This document shows, one piece after another, positions 1 through 10,590 of a stretch of 64,000 nucleotides of DNA (position 1 is the first letter of the stretch; each line of letters starts with the position of its first letter). The notes below the pieces were generated by a model. The model saw nothing but the letters and a program-made list of their open reading frames with translations. It ran no database searches and was not told the DNA's origin. A program made the position numbers and the translations under genes. Source of the stretch: Gigaspora rosea (Eukaryota; Glomeromycota; Glomeromycetes; Diversisporales; Gigasporaceae); NCBI GenBank assembly GCA_003550325.1, contig QKWP01000829.1:94064-158063 (forward strand). Direction: 5' to 3'.

Positions 1-172
1 TTAATTGTGCTAATTTGCTTAATTGATAAATTACTTCTTAAGTTACTTATTAAAATTGATATAATTGTATGTTTTAAATTTTAGTTTTATATAAACATAA
101 ATGTAGGAGCCAGTGGCGCCCTTACTTACACTTGCTTCTGTTTCTCATCTTTTATTAGGTTTGTACCCTTTG

Positions 173-248
173 CAGTTTCGTCACCTTTCGTCAGTTTCGT
201 CACCTTTCGTCAGTTTCGTCACCTTTCGCCAGTTTCGTCACCTTTCGT
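173..248. repeat. 19-bp tandem repeat, four units
   Basis: Four head-to-tail copies of CAGTTTCGTCACCTTTCGT run from 173; the third has one substitution (CGC for CGT). They are followed at about 273-335 by a GC-richer imperfect palindrome built from the same TTTCGTC/GACGAAA words. Related GACGAA words occur at the other end of the window (63938-63955). No coding role is visible. Confidence 0.85.
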
Positions 249-729
249 CATTTCGTCATTTGAGATTTTAATTGACGAAAGACGAAACTAGGTTTCGCGT
301 TTCGTCAGCGCGAAACCTCAGGGTTTCGTCTAACAACTATAATTATACTATATGATGTATTTTGATGAAAAGAGTTCAAAAAATTTCGGCAATAATTTCG
401 GCAATATGAAAATTAATTTCGGACTAATTTCGGCTGCCTAAATGCCGTAATTATATTTTTATTAAGATGGGCAATTTAGCACGCATGTATAAAAAGGGTT
501 AATTCATAGATCGATTACAAATATATGACGATACAGTACGTCATTAATAATGCAAATAGTCAATAATTGTGACCCATTATAATGAAATCAGACCATTATG
601 AAATTTGAACTTATTTTATGTCCGATTTTAAAATTTTTTGGGGCCTTTTTTTTTTTGTTAGATTTTTTTTATAGTTAAGGTTTAGGTTTAGAATTATTAG
701 AAAAGAGTATATGTGGATTTCAGTAAGGT
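249..729. other. gene-free stretch
   Basis: Apart from the GACGAAA palindrome near 273-335 I see no gene here. The short ORFs are AT-biased, unconserved-looking and overlap repeat sequence. Bases 100-140 (gtaggagccagtggcgccc...) resemble 25528-25562, so a dispersed repeat fragment lies just upstream. Confidence 0.5.
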
Positions 730-732
730 TTA

Positions 733-944
733 GGCCACGCAAAGTTAATTTTTCGTTTTGCATAACCCGCCGACCCAATTTTTCCAAAAAAATTTTTTTA
801 AATTCCAATTATAACATAATTTTTCTCCGGTGTGACCCGATGAAGACCTTAGTTTTTCCGGAATTACCCGATATGTCCGATAAAAAAAAAAACAAATTTT
901 CTGATTCTATGTTATGCAAATCGAAGAATTAACTTTGTGTGACA
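733..944. mobile_element. MITE with GGCCACGCAAAG termini, copy 1 (TTA duplication)
   Basis: The left terminus GGCCACGCAAAGTTAATTTT at 733 is preceded by TTA (730-732). A decayed inverted terminus ending around 944 is followed by TTA (945-947). A 3-bp TTA target duplication with inverted termini is typical of PIF/Harbinger-type elements; that superfamily call is inference. The small ORF here has no coding character. Confidence 0.6.
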
Positions 945-969
945 TTAGATGTCAACATGAATTAATTTA

Positions 970-1076
970 GGCCACGCAAAGTTGTTTTTTTTTTTTTAAA
1001 AAAAAAAAAATTCGACCCGCCGGCCGGAATTTTGAAACACCAGGTTATGCAAAACGAAAATTAACTTTGCGTGGCC
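970..1076. mobile_element. MITE with GGCCACGCAAAG termini, copy 2 (TTA duplication)
   Basis: This is a second, shorter member directly after copy 1. It starts GGCCACGCAAAG at 970, preceded by TTA at 967-969. It ends CTTTGCGTGGCC at 1076, followed by TTA at 1077-1079. The interior contains long T and A runs. Related elements lie at 51358-51717 and near 62616-62873. Confidence 0.75.
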
Positions 1077-1716
1077 TTATCCTTATAAAAATATTTCAAA
1101 AGGTTTTGTTCAGTTTTATTCTTTATTTATTTTTCTAAAGCAAAAACAATAATTTTTTAAAAAAAAATAAATAAATAAAAAAGATATACTGATAAATAAG
1201 TTCGACAATTTATTTATTTTATTTTTTTTTTTAAAAACAACGGTAAGTTTTCGTGTTAACAGTTAAAGTGGATGACATAATTTATCCAATCGGGAAAGGG
1301 ATTTCATGCATCCAATCACAGCCTGGGTGGGAAATAGGACTTCCGGAATTTTGGCTGTAAATTATTTCAGAGGAATACTGAATAGATTTTATTATTCACT
1401 TTACTTTTTCAGAAAGTATCAGGTATTTACCCACATTTTGGTCCCGTCCTTGCTCGTCTTTTATGACTTTAATGTTCATTCTTTTTGGAAAATTTATTAG
1501 GACTCACATAAATTTTCGTCTTAGCATATCTATTTAGCTTAATATTTGAGCAAAGCATACTGGCCAATTTCATTGGTTGATATAAAATGTGATCAAGGAA
1601 AGTCATCCGGCATTGATTGGTTAGCTTTTGGGAGGGGATAATATTAACCGAAGATTTAACTTCGAAGAGCCTACCGTAATTATATTCTAATTTTATTTTG
1701 TTATTATTTTATATTT
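1077..1716. other. gene-free stretch with repeat debris
   Basis: No convincing gene. The segment at about 1640-1672 carries an ATTAACCGAAGATTTAACTTCG end related to the 3748-4989 repeat family. The 64-codon ORF at 1306 has no recognisable domain. Confidence 0.5.
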
Positions 1717-1831
1717 ACCGTATAACCGCGAAATAACGCATAGAGGGTTGTTTCAAATTACAGCCCAAATTAAGCTTAATTTACTCCGAAATTCGAAATT
1801 ACCCCTGCGCATTATTTCGCGATTATACGGT
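1717..1831. mobile_element. short foldback MITE with ACCGTATAACCGCG termini
   Basis: The sequence starts ACCGTATAACCGCGAAATAACGC and ends with the inverse GCGCATTATTTCGCGATTATACGGT. It is about 115 bp and nearly all terminal inverted repeat. Members of the same family lie at 3857-4167 and 22670-22778. A right terminus of the larger GGCC family follows at about 1905-1940. Confidence 0.8.
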
Positions 1832-1941
1832 TTTTTTTTATTATTTTTTAATTTTACTTTTTTTATATGTTCATTTTACAGGAGGACATCAAAGGGTGTG
1901 GGGAAGAATGGTATTAACCAAAAATAACTTCGAACGGCCTG

Positions 1942-3740
1942 ATTAATAATTTATTGTATTGAAGTCCTCTAAAAGAATTTATATGCTTGAATAAAAAGAT
2001 TGCAAGAATTGACATTAGAAAAGATTAGTTCCATGATATTTGAAGAATAATAAGACCGGCTCAAAAAAGTAAAATATTAACAAGAATGTAATTCAAAGAT
2101 GAAACAAATAAAATAGTAAATATTGTAATGTTATGAATTTGTAAAGATGCAACTGCATTGCTTACATTCTTAGTTTACAAATGATATCATAAATTGACAT
2201 ACCGTAAGATGCTGACTGATGTATTCGGGTATTTACAAAGAGTTAAGATTTATCCGGTGCGCATTTTTAATTCAACTTTACCAGTTTTCAATGTGATTTA
2301 CACCAAATGGATATTCTCAAAACATAAAGACACTATTCTTAGGATATAATACGAAGTGCCCCGGGTATTAATCATAGAGTCGGTGCTTTTCGGTTGTCAT
2401 TATTCAATTTTGACTGACTGAAAAATGTAATAGATTTATTAACGTAAATAATAATAAATTTAATTGGTTCTTTTAGTGTCACATGTTTCTTTTTTGAATT
2501 ATGCTTGAAATGTTCATTTAGTTTTATACGGTATATTATATTTGAATTATTGGAATTGAACTTCTTTTTTTAAAAAAAAAAAATTCACTATTAGATGTTA
2601 GAACCGTCATTTAGATTTAACCATTTTTAATCGATTTTAAAATATATAACAGATAATCTATTATATAAGTAGTTGGATCCATTATCCGTTTTCGTATTAA
2701 ATAAATTTAGTATCCAAATGATAACAGATCCAATTCTATATTGTGGTGATGGAAATTTACGGATTTATCCAATATTCCGTGAGTATAGATGAACAATCTA
2801 CGTCTTTTTCAATTGTCCATTACATAATACGCGAGATGTAAATCGTTAACAGCTCTTTACGATTAGTGTTAAATAATCATTCTAACACTCACTATGTTAA
2901 CGTTAAATAATCATTATATCAACTTTTTATGATGATTAGTGTTAAATAATCATTTTAATAGTTCTTTATAATTAGTGTTAAATAATCATTCCATCAGTTC
3001 TTTATAGTTGGCGATAAATAATTATTCTAAAAAATGTGTTAAATAATCATCCTAATGACTACTATTCGTGAGGCGTTTGACCAAATATTAGAGACTTTCA
3101 TCAACAAAAAGCGACGTTTAATTGATAAATGTCGTCGCTTTAATGAGCTTCTAAATAAATATTTTCCAAATTCTTAATATCGAGGTTTAATATACTATAA
3201 TATCAAACAATTTAAAAAAACAATGGAAAGATGTTAAAAAAAAAGAATGTAAAAAAATTTTATAATATAAGAACTGTGATTAGTTTAATGGCGGAGATTG
3301 CTGTTTTTATACTCTGTTTGTATGCATAACGTATAAAAATGTGCATGCATGCTTAAAATTAACAAATTAGCGATTAAATTTTTATTCATATTAGAATCAT
3401 CCCTCTCACATTTCATGTGATCGTACTGGTTAACTTAGTGATCCCGGCCGACCCACCGACCATATTATTAAACATTTTTAGCCAATCCAAAATCACCAAA
3501 CACTCCCATAATATGATCTCCTAACGGTAATTTCGGTAATTTTACTGAAAAATTACTATACCTCAAAAATTATCGACAACCATGCTCGTCATACTCGTGA
3601 TTATGTTGGTTGACTGTCTACCATCCCGAAATTTTCCGAAATTACACTATCTTTTTTTTTATTCTGGCTTGATGCTGGCCGAATTTATGTTTAATTCAAA
3701 TCTAATTCGACAACTTGCCCAAAAGTTCCGGCAACTCACA
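1942..3740. other. gene-free stretch
   Basis: AT-rich sequence with no supported gene. At 2860-3060 the phrase AGTGTTAAATAATCATT recurs at least four times with spacer variation (GTTAAATAATCAT around 2870, 2905, 2940, 2975 and 3040), a decayed short tandem repeat. Confidence 0.5.
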
Positions 3741-3856
3741 TTAATTAGGCCGTTCGAAGTTAATTTTTCAGTTAACATCACCCCTCCTCCTTCCCCTTTG
3801 ATGCCCCCATTAAAATGAACATATAAAAAAAAATAAAAATTAAAAAAATTAAAAAT

Positions 3857-4167
3857 ACCGTGTAACCGCGAATAACGCGAAGGGGCGTGGTTTCGAATTT
3901 CGGTCTAAATTAAACTTACAGCTGTTTTCATAATTTCTGGACCACCTAAAAATTTTTTCGTTTCCTGAAACCTCTTCGATCCCATTCTAAGAATCATCGG
4001 AAACTACTTCGCTGCCTCCGTATCGAAGTTACAAGCACAGCGAACGGGATCGAAGAGGTTTCGGGAAACGTAAAAATTTTTAGGTGGTCCAGAAATTATG
4101 AAAACAGCTGTAATTCAAGCCGAAATTTAAAAATAACTCCCTACGCGTTATTTCGCGGTTATACGGC
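3857..4167. mobile_element. ACCG-type MITE split by a second foldback
   Basis: Termini ACCGTGTAACCGCG (3857) and CGCGGTTATACGGC (to 4167) match the family at 1717-1831. The middle is interrupted by the CAGCTG foldback at 3919-4110. Removing that insertion leaves a unit about the size of the 1717 copy. Confidence 0.8.
3919..4110. mobile_element. CAGCTG foldback element with TA duplication
   Basis: This is a 192-bp near-palindrome. The arm CAGCTGTTTTCATAATTTCT continues through GGACCACC, with the matching inverted arm ending at 4110. TA flanks both sides (3917-3918, 4111-4112). TA duplications and a CAG terminus suggest a Tc1/mariner-type non-autonomous element. A related terminus is at 56110. 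Confidence 0.8.
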
Positions 4168-5061
4168 TAATATAAAATAAAATAATTTAATAGAATAAAA
4201 AACAATTATTTAAAATAGAAAAAAATTTCAAAAAATAAATTAAACCTAATTAAATAAAAATATAAAAAAATAAAAAAATAAAAAAAAATAAATAATAAAT
4301 AATAAAAACTAAAGCTAAAATTCTAGTTCCTACTTGGCTGTCCTCTCACATATGTTTATTTCAGTTTGCGATGAAAAGATTCAAGAAAAACTGCTGAAAA
4401 ACGAGCTTCCAAAATGTTTTTTTATTCGATTGTGAAGAGCTAGAAAACTAGTATTAAGAAATATTTAATAAATAAACATTTGACTTTTACAGAAATAACA
4501 AAACAATTATGCTTTTTTACGTTTACTTTTTAAGTCATCCGATCAGTGATTAATTTCATTCATGAGAGACAAAATTTACATTCGGCCAATAGGATTTGGG
4601 GCAATTAGTAAAACCAAAATTACGATCTGTAATCGCTGCATACGATACTTTAAAATTATGCAGATCCGATCACTAGATCACCTGTAAAATTGTCGTACGA
4701 ATTTCTTTTTCTTGGATGAATACATTATATAATTAATTATTTTATTTATTTTTTTGGCTCCTTTCTTTTGTAAGAGGAATGTAATGCTAACTACTGAATC
4801 AAATTTATATGACCTAATTAACTAACAACTCAACTAGACTAAATTTAACTTGAAGTCAATTCGTTATAATAGATTTTACTATTTTAAAAATAGTTTGTTC
4901 ATTTTATATGTTCGTTTCATTTGCCACCTTCCCCCCTCTTCCAAGAGTCCTGGAAAGTGATGTTAACCGAAAATTAACTTCGAATGGCCTTATCTCAGTA
5001 ACTTACTATTTGATAATTATTAGCAGTTAAGTCAACTGTGGAATCAAGTCCTTAAAAATTA

Positions 5062-5411
5062 TCTCTTTTTACATTCATGCGCAATATTTCGAATCATGCA
5101 CATCTGCTCATCACTAATTTTTAATAGATTGATTACTTTCAAAGATGGCAAGTTCTAACAAAAAATATTCCTAGTCAAATTTTAGCGTATACTAATCATT
5201 ACAATCAATTATCACTGTTTGCAAATTGATATACTAATTTATACATAGTACAAATTATAATGATTATAGTTTATGCTAAAATTTGTTAGGAATATTTTTT
5301 GTCATCTCTGAAAGTAATCAAACTATCACTAGTTGGAATGTTGTTTGGATAAAAATTAGTGATGAGCAGATGTGTATGATTCGAATTATTCCGCATGAAA
5401 CGTAAAAAGAG
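5062..5411. mobile_element. MITE with long (about 120-bp) inverted arms
   Basis: The left arm CTCTTTTTACATTCATGCGC and onward is repeated inverted at the right end, finishing near 5411. Within the arms CATCTGCTCATCACTAATTT and CTAACAAAAAATATTCCTA are shared. Only about 70 bp lie between the arms. The target duplication was not resolved. Confidence 0.75.
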
Positions 5412-5587
5412 AGTCAAGTAAATCTTGAAGGGAAAAATGTACCTCTTTCAAGAATCATATACATTGGCCCTTCTTTAGTCAAAATCCTGAAACATTAGTC
5501 AGAATTATAGTCAATACTAGCCTAATTAAGGCTAATCTGTCAGAATTTTGAACTACTGTAGTGATATGAGCTAATGAAATATCATTG

Positions 5588-6495
5588 GCCGGGGTCGATC
5601 CTAAAAAAGCCCGGGACGATCGACCGGGATGACCCTTTTTCCTAGGGTAATTTTTCTGCCAGAGATAGTATCCATATCCATATCAAATGTGTAGAAAGCT
5701 ATCAGGTCATTCTTTGCCAAAATTCTAGCAATACTAAATTATTTAGTTTTTATTCGGTGGTACGTACCGTACATTACTTTGTGATTAATTTCTATACAAC
5801 CGAAAATGCCAGAACATTTCTGTGCCCGGCCCAGGCCGGGTCGACCCCTCAGCCTGCACCCTTATGGGCTGGGCCGGTCGATTAAAGATGTGTTAGAATC
5901 GATTTTCTTATAAGATATTTAAGACTAAGAAATTGACTAAAAATCGAACAATAGTTTACCAACAATGTAGAAATTCATTAGTTGTCTAATTTATATGATA
6001 AATTAGCAAGCAATAAATGTAACGGAAATTTTCTGGTACCGTAAAACGCAATGGAGGAAAATACTGTGTGGAAGAAGATATATATGTGGGGTATTACGTG
6101 AAGAGTATATATTAATCCATTAGGAAAAACATTTGCAATATTAAATGAACATTGATTTGTGCTCGTGTCTGTTACAGATTATCACAGAAAACAACCTTGA
6201 AATATGACGATACAAATCAAGGGGGCATCTTGTATTGCGTTTTATGGTATGTTTGTTGCATAGGCAATTAATCAACAGATAGTACTAAAGTAGTACTAAA
6301 AGCGTCGTCATAAATTCTCAAAGGTAAACGAATAGTACTAAATAGTTTAGTATCATTAGAATTTTGACAAGGAATGACCTAATGGTTTTCTACACTTGAA
6401 ATAGATGTAGAGACTAATTCTGATCAGAAAAATTGTTTCTAACAAAAAGGTCAGCTTCGTCGACCGACTCGATATTTTTTAGGATCAACTCCAAC
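5588..6495. mobile_element. 0.9-kb element with about 170-bp inverted termini
   Basis: Left arm words GTCGATCCTAAAAAA, AGTGTAGAAA-like and AGGTCATTCTTTGCCAAAATTCT recur inverted at 6290-6495 (GGTCATTCCTTGTCAAAATTCT on the other strand). No open frame is supported inside. The centre holds a nested inverted-repeat element at 6035-6250. Odd GC-rich words (CCGGGACGATCGACCGGG, GGCCCAGGCCGGGTCGACC) lie inside an otherwise AT-rich element. Confidence 0.7.
6035..6250. mobile_element. nested MITE with TACCGTAAAACGCAAT termini
   Basis: GGTACCGTAAAACGCAATGG at 6035 is matched inverted by ATTGCGTTTTATGGTATG ending at 6250. About 216 bp, non-coding, inserted in the centre of the 5588-6495 element. Confidence 0.7.
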
Positions 6496-6823
6496 CTACA
6501 ATTTTTCCATCAAATTCCTAACATATATTGTTTGCCAATGATCAGCAAATAATGAATATTACATGCAGAAATTTTAAAATCGAAATTTATAAATTAAAGG
6601 TTAAGATTAGCTTTCAATTTTTTCTATAAATAATGTGCTTATTCAGTATGATTTATCCCATCTGCTCTGTTAACAGCAAAAAATTTTATTCCCTAAAAGA
6701 ATCAACAAATAATTTAAATATCTAATCCTGTTATATTTTAATCTTCTGTTTTGATAACAGAAAATTTGATATCTACTACAATATATTCTATATATAACGT
6801 TAATTTTAATAATAACCTACCTT

Positions 6824-7147
6824 ATGAAAACGATGAAAATTTTTCTTTGGTTTACTATTATCTGCTGTATCGCTTGCGGCATGTTGGTTCATGCATTACC
6901 TATTCATGAAGGTTAGTTGTAAAATCAATTCTATATTAATTTTTTCCTTGTAAATATTTCAGTTTTCTTACCATATATTTAATACTTGATTAATACTTCA
7001 TTATTAGATCAATCTATTTACGTTGTGAAGCGAGAGCCGAAAGAAGGTGATTTTTGTCAGTCGCATGATGTGTGTGGTGTAAAACTGGTTTGCACAAATT
7101 CAACTTGTCAGAAGCCTCAGTGTAACGTCAACGTTGGATGTGATTAA
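6824..7147 (+). CDS. small secreted cysteine-rich protein (effector-like), two exons
   Basis: The gene model joins 6824-6911 and 7008-7147, giving 75 residues. Exon 1 encodes a start and a hydrophobic signal peptide (about residues 1-25, ending near HALP). The 96-bp intron has GTTAGT at its 5' end and TTATTAG at its 3' end, and the split codon restores the frame. The mature part has a Lys-Arg (KR) site suited to Kex2 processing, followed by about 40 residues with six cysteines (FC, VC, VC, TC, QC, GC), enough for three disulfides. This layout is typical of secreted fungal effector candidates. The mature sequence matches no family I recognise, so host-directed function is inference. The neighbours are repeats: a 0.9-kb element upstream and a MITE starting about 10 bp downstream. 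Confidence 0.75.
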
Positions 7148-7154
7148 TGATTAT

Positions 7155-7558
7155 ATAATATTTATAAAATGGATTAATTGATTTGTAACCGTAGGTTACA
7201 GAATAAATTTATAACCGTAAATACTAAGATCAGGTGTAACGTGACTATCAAACCAAACTTTCTATAAAAATAAAACCGTGCGATTAAGTTTAGGGTTAGA
7301 GTGAGGCTTGGTGTAAGGCTTTGGGTTAGAGAGGGATTTAGTTACATTAAAATTTAGCAAGGAATTTTTTTTTGTTAGAAACCGAAAGGTAGTTTCATAT
7401 GTGAAATTTTGATTTAGAAGCAATTTTTGGAAAAACGAACGTTTGTTTTGACTTTTTCAAATGTGTAACGTTACACCTGATCTTAGAATTTGATTGGCAT
7501 GTTGGGATGGGTTACAGTAACCGCGGTTACAAATTAATTAATCCTTATAAAATTATTA
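7155..7558. mobile_element. MITE with two-tier inverted repeats directly behind the secreted-protein gene
   Basis: The outer arms pair 7160-7197 (GGATTAATTGATTTGTAACC) with 7513-7556 (the inverse, GGTTACAAATTAATTAATCC). An inner pair is CTAAGATCAGGTGTAACGT at about 7227 and its inverse ACGTTACACCTGATCTTAG near 7468. The right part (AGGTAGTTTC to ACGTTTGTTTTG to CGTTACAC) recurs at about 49060-49215 and 52806-52945, so this is a dispersed family. Confidence 0.75.
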
Positions 7559-7671
7559 TGTACTAATTTCATGTAACTTAATAAAAGTAGTGAATATTTT
7601 ATTAAAATAAAAATAATAAAAAATCGTTCTTCATAATATTTCTTTATAGCTTGAAAATTTAAAGAATAGTG

Positions 7672-7706
<35 letters not shown>

Positions 7707-8209
7707 ATTTTTTTTTAAAAAAAAATAGACTTTGTAGTGATTGATAAACTGTAGTTTTATTTCATATTATGTCAGCTACTTTAAGGATATGTTACGAAAG
7801 TAACAATTTATATACATATAACTAGCCAGTAACTTCTATTTTCCTGTACCCACGAGTTTTATAGAAACCGTAAAATAATAAAATTATATTTTAAAAAAGA
7901 TAACATTAAATGTTTGATTCGGTCTGTGAATTAGTCGTCATTATGAAGATTTATAATAAGACAAAAAACTATTCTTAGATTTAATAAGTTTAAATTATAG
8001 TAGCTTCACTTATACTGCAGTATTAATCATTTATGAGAGTTAACAAAGGTAGTACCTCGATCGAATACTACTTTGTATATAACTTGAGTCTGGAAATATC
8101 TGGATTCAATTATTCAATCCGTATTCTTTATGAATCATTAGTACGATGGGTGGCACTTTGTGCCACCCATGTTGCTCAGTACATTTGGTCAGTGTTCTTT
8201 ACTGAAACT
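7559..8209. other. gene-free stretch
   Basis: AT-rich, no gene seen. It contains a TTTATTTATTTATTTATT run near 7675. A small perfect hairpin at about 8150-8173 (GGTGGCACTTTGTGCCACC) is the only strong structure. Confidence 0.5.
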
Positions 8210-9480
8210 TAAAAAAAAGTATATATGTTTTTATAATAAAATAATAATATTTTGAAAATATAATAAATATGCTTTTATATAAAAGAATATTTTAATAATG
8301 TTTTTATAATATATTATTAATATAATAAAAATTTTAAAAATAAAATAAAAATTTAAATCTGTTTCAAAAATATTATAAAATTATTATAAAAACATTATTA
8401 TTATATTTTAAAAATAGTTTAAAATAAATTGTTTAAAAATATTTTAAAATATTATTTTAATATTATTAAAAATATTATAAAAAAATTATCGCTATATTTT
8501 AAAAATACTCTAAAATAAATTTTTTAAAAATGTTTTTAAAGCATTATTTTAATATTATCAAAATTATTATAAAAACATTCTTATTATATTTAAAAATAAC
8601 TTTAAATAAAGTTTTAAAAATGGTTTTAAAACATTATTTTAATATATTAAAAATATCATAAAAACATTATTATTATATTTTAAAAATAGTTTAAATTAGC
8701 TTTTTAAAAATGTTTTTAAAACATTATTTTAATATTATCAAAATTATTATAAAAACATTATTATTATATTTTAAAAATGTTTTTAATACATTATTAAAAA
8801 TATTGTAAAAATATTATTATTATATTTTAAAAAAAAATTTAAATAATTTTTTTAAAATATTTTTAAAACATTATTTTAATATTATTAAAAATATTATAAA
8901 AACATTATTATTATATTTTAAAAATGTTTTTAATACATTATTAAAAATATTGTAAAAATATTATTATTATATTTTAAAAAAAAATTTAAATAATTTTTTT
9001 AAAATATTTTTAAAACATTATTTTAATATTATTAAAAATATTATAAAAACATTATTATTATATTTTAAAAATATATTAAAATAAGTTTTTTAAAAATATT
9101 TTTTAAACCAAAATTATTTTTAAAAAATGCTTATATCTCGTAATTTTGCTTATGAAACCATCCTTCATATTTTAACAAAAAATCTTTTTTGCAAGATTTT
9201 GGGGTAAACACATTTGTCTAAATCATTATATTATTGATTTGTTTTATTTATATTATATTTAATATTATAAAATATATTATAATATAATATATTTATATAA
9301 TATAAATATTTATATTATACTATAAATATGGTTTAATAATGTTTTAAAAATGTTTTTATTAATATTACTAAAACAGTTTTAATATATATCATTTATATTA
9401 TTATTATTAACTTATAACTAGTAATTATTATGTTTTTTAAAATATGATAAAAACATAATAGATATATAATCATAATATTT
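8210..9480. repeat. extremely AT-rich degenerate tandem repeat
   Basis: About 1.2 kb built almost only of A and T. The block ATTATTATTATATTTTAAAA with TAAAACATTATTTTAATATT and AAAAATATTATAAAAACATT recurs many times. The best copies lie at about 8750-8890 and 8895-9040 with a period near 145 bp. It has no coding character. It could be a satellite, a matrix-attachment-like tract or an expanded element remnant. Confidence 0.75.
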
Positions 9481-9754
9481 TTAATTTTTTTATAGTTTCA
9501 GTAAAGTTGGCAATTTTTAGCAGCAATTTTTTAGCAATTGGTTGGCAAACGGCCAACAGCCAATTGGCTAATGTTTAAATTTCAGTCAAAAATTTCTAAC
9601 TTACACAATTTTAAAAAAGACTATACTGTATTAGAAAGTTGTTACGATTTTATTATAAGGTATTAATAATAATTAATAAATTATAAGATATTAATAAATA
9701 AAAGAAAAAAATTTTCATCTTTATTTTTTTTATCGGCTAGGCATTTTTTACTTA

Positions 9755-10126
9755 ATGAATCGATATGATTTCATTAGTAAAATTTTTTATGTTCATGGGG
9801 CTAGTGATGGGCAAAGCCCGATTTTATTAAAAATCCAATGCTTGATGCGGGATTCGCTGGATAGTAGAGTTTCTGAATTTTTCACGATTAATAAATATAT
9901 ATATAAATTAGATTTATTAAAGAATTTATATAATAAACCAAAAAAAAGAGATAGAATTAATTTCCCAGTTGTCAAAATTCTTAAAAAAGCTGTCGAAGAG
10001 GATAATTCATTTAATAACCAGAATAATACCATATCAAATGCTTTATTTGCTTCAAATAACCCCAAAGTACAAGATTATTTTAGCAATGAGTACAAATTTA
10101 TTTATAATTTTTATAATATAATTTAA
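9755..10126 (+). CDS. hypothetical ORF, 123 codons
   Basis: ATG start, no recognisable domain. The composition is Asn, Lys and Phe rich, like host proteins of AT-rich fungi. It lies 30-150 bp upstream of Sel1-like remnants in the same orientation, so it may be the decayed N-terminal part of that gene, with frames interrupted. No signal peptide or membrane segment is apparent. Equally it could be a chance ORF. Confidence 0.3.
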   Translation: MNRYDFISKIFYVHGASDGQSPILLKIQCLMRDSLDSRVSEFFTINKYIYKLDLLKNLYNKPKKRDRINFPVVKILKKAVEEDNSFNNQNNTISNALFASNNPKVQDYFSNEYKFIYNFYNII

Positions 10127-10269
10127 TATATAAAGAGGTTTAGAAAAATTAAAAATTCTATGGCCTATCATATAAATCAATATTTGAATGACAACAACAA
10201 GAATAATAATGAATTTTTGATTAATACTATAATAATTACTATAAATCTTGTTTTACTAGCACTATCAGT

Positions 10270-10590
10270 TTTATTTTTTATGAATATGGAATTGGAACAA
10301 CCATCGATTACCATAAGGCATTTGAAATGTATAATCAAGCATCTGATGAAATTTAATTTACACCTAGTGATTCATTAAAATATTCAGATCACTTTCTTTT
10401 AGTAAATTATTTAATAAAGAAACCGGACGATTGGGTTAATATCTCTTGGCTTACTTTATATGGATGGTAAAGGAATTACAGTAAACCAACAAATAGCATT
10501 AAAATTATTTTTAAAATCAGTTTCCATAGGTTCTGATTTAGGTAAATGTTTTGTTGGAAATTATTTTTATCATTGTCATCTAAAGTAACA
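10270..10590 (+). pseudogene. Sel1-repeat gene remnant
   Basis: Two frames carry Sel1-like (TPR-like) repeat signatures. Around 10285-10357 there is a YGIGT-type motif followed by HKAFEMYNQAS and a TAA. Around 10455-10590 another frame reads MDGKGITVNQQIALKLFLKS, then DLGKCFVGNYFYH. In intact Sel1 repeats the pattern is G-x-G-V-x-x-D-x-x-K-A-x-x-x-Y-x-x-A. The frames do not join without indels, so this is a decayed copy of a family that is very large in arbuscular mycorrhizal fungi. Confidence 0.6.

Larger units (their letters stand above)
3748..4989. mobile_element. 1.24-kb inverted-repeat element with TTA duplication, carrying nested insertions
   Basis: The left end GGCCGTTCGAAGTTAA at 3748 is preceded by TTA (3745-3747). 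The right end TTAACTTCGAATGGCC finishes at 4989 and is followed by TTA (4990-4992). No transposase frame is visible, so it is non-autonomous. It contains the ACCG-type MITE at 3857-4167, which contains another foldback at 3919-4110. A partial reverse-orientation copy covers about 22260-22860, sharing the region around 4330-4740. Solitary ends occur near 1940 and 23017. Confidence 0.75.
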
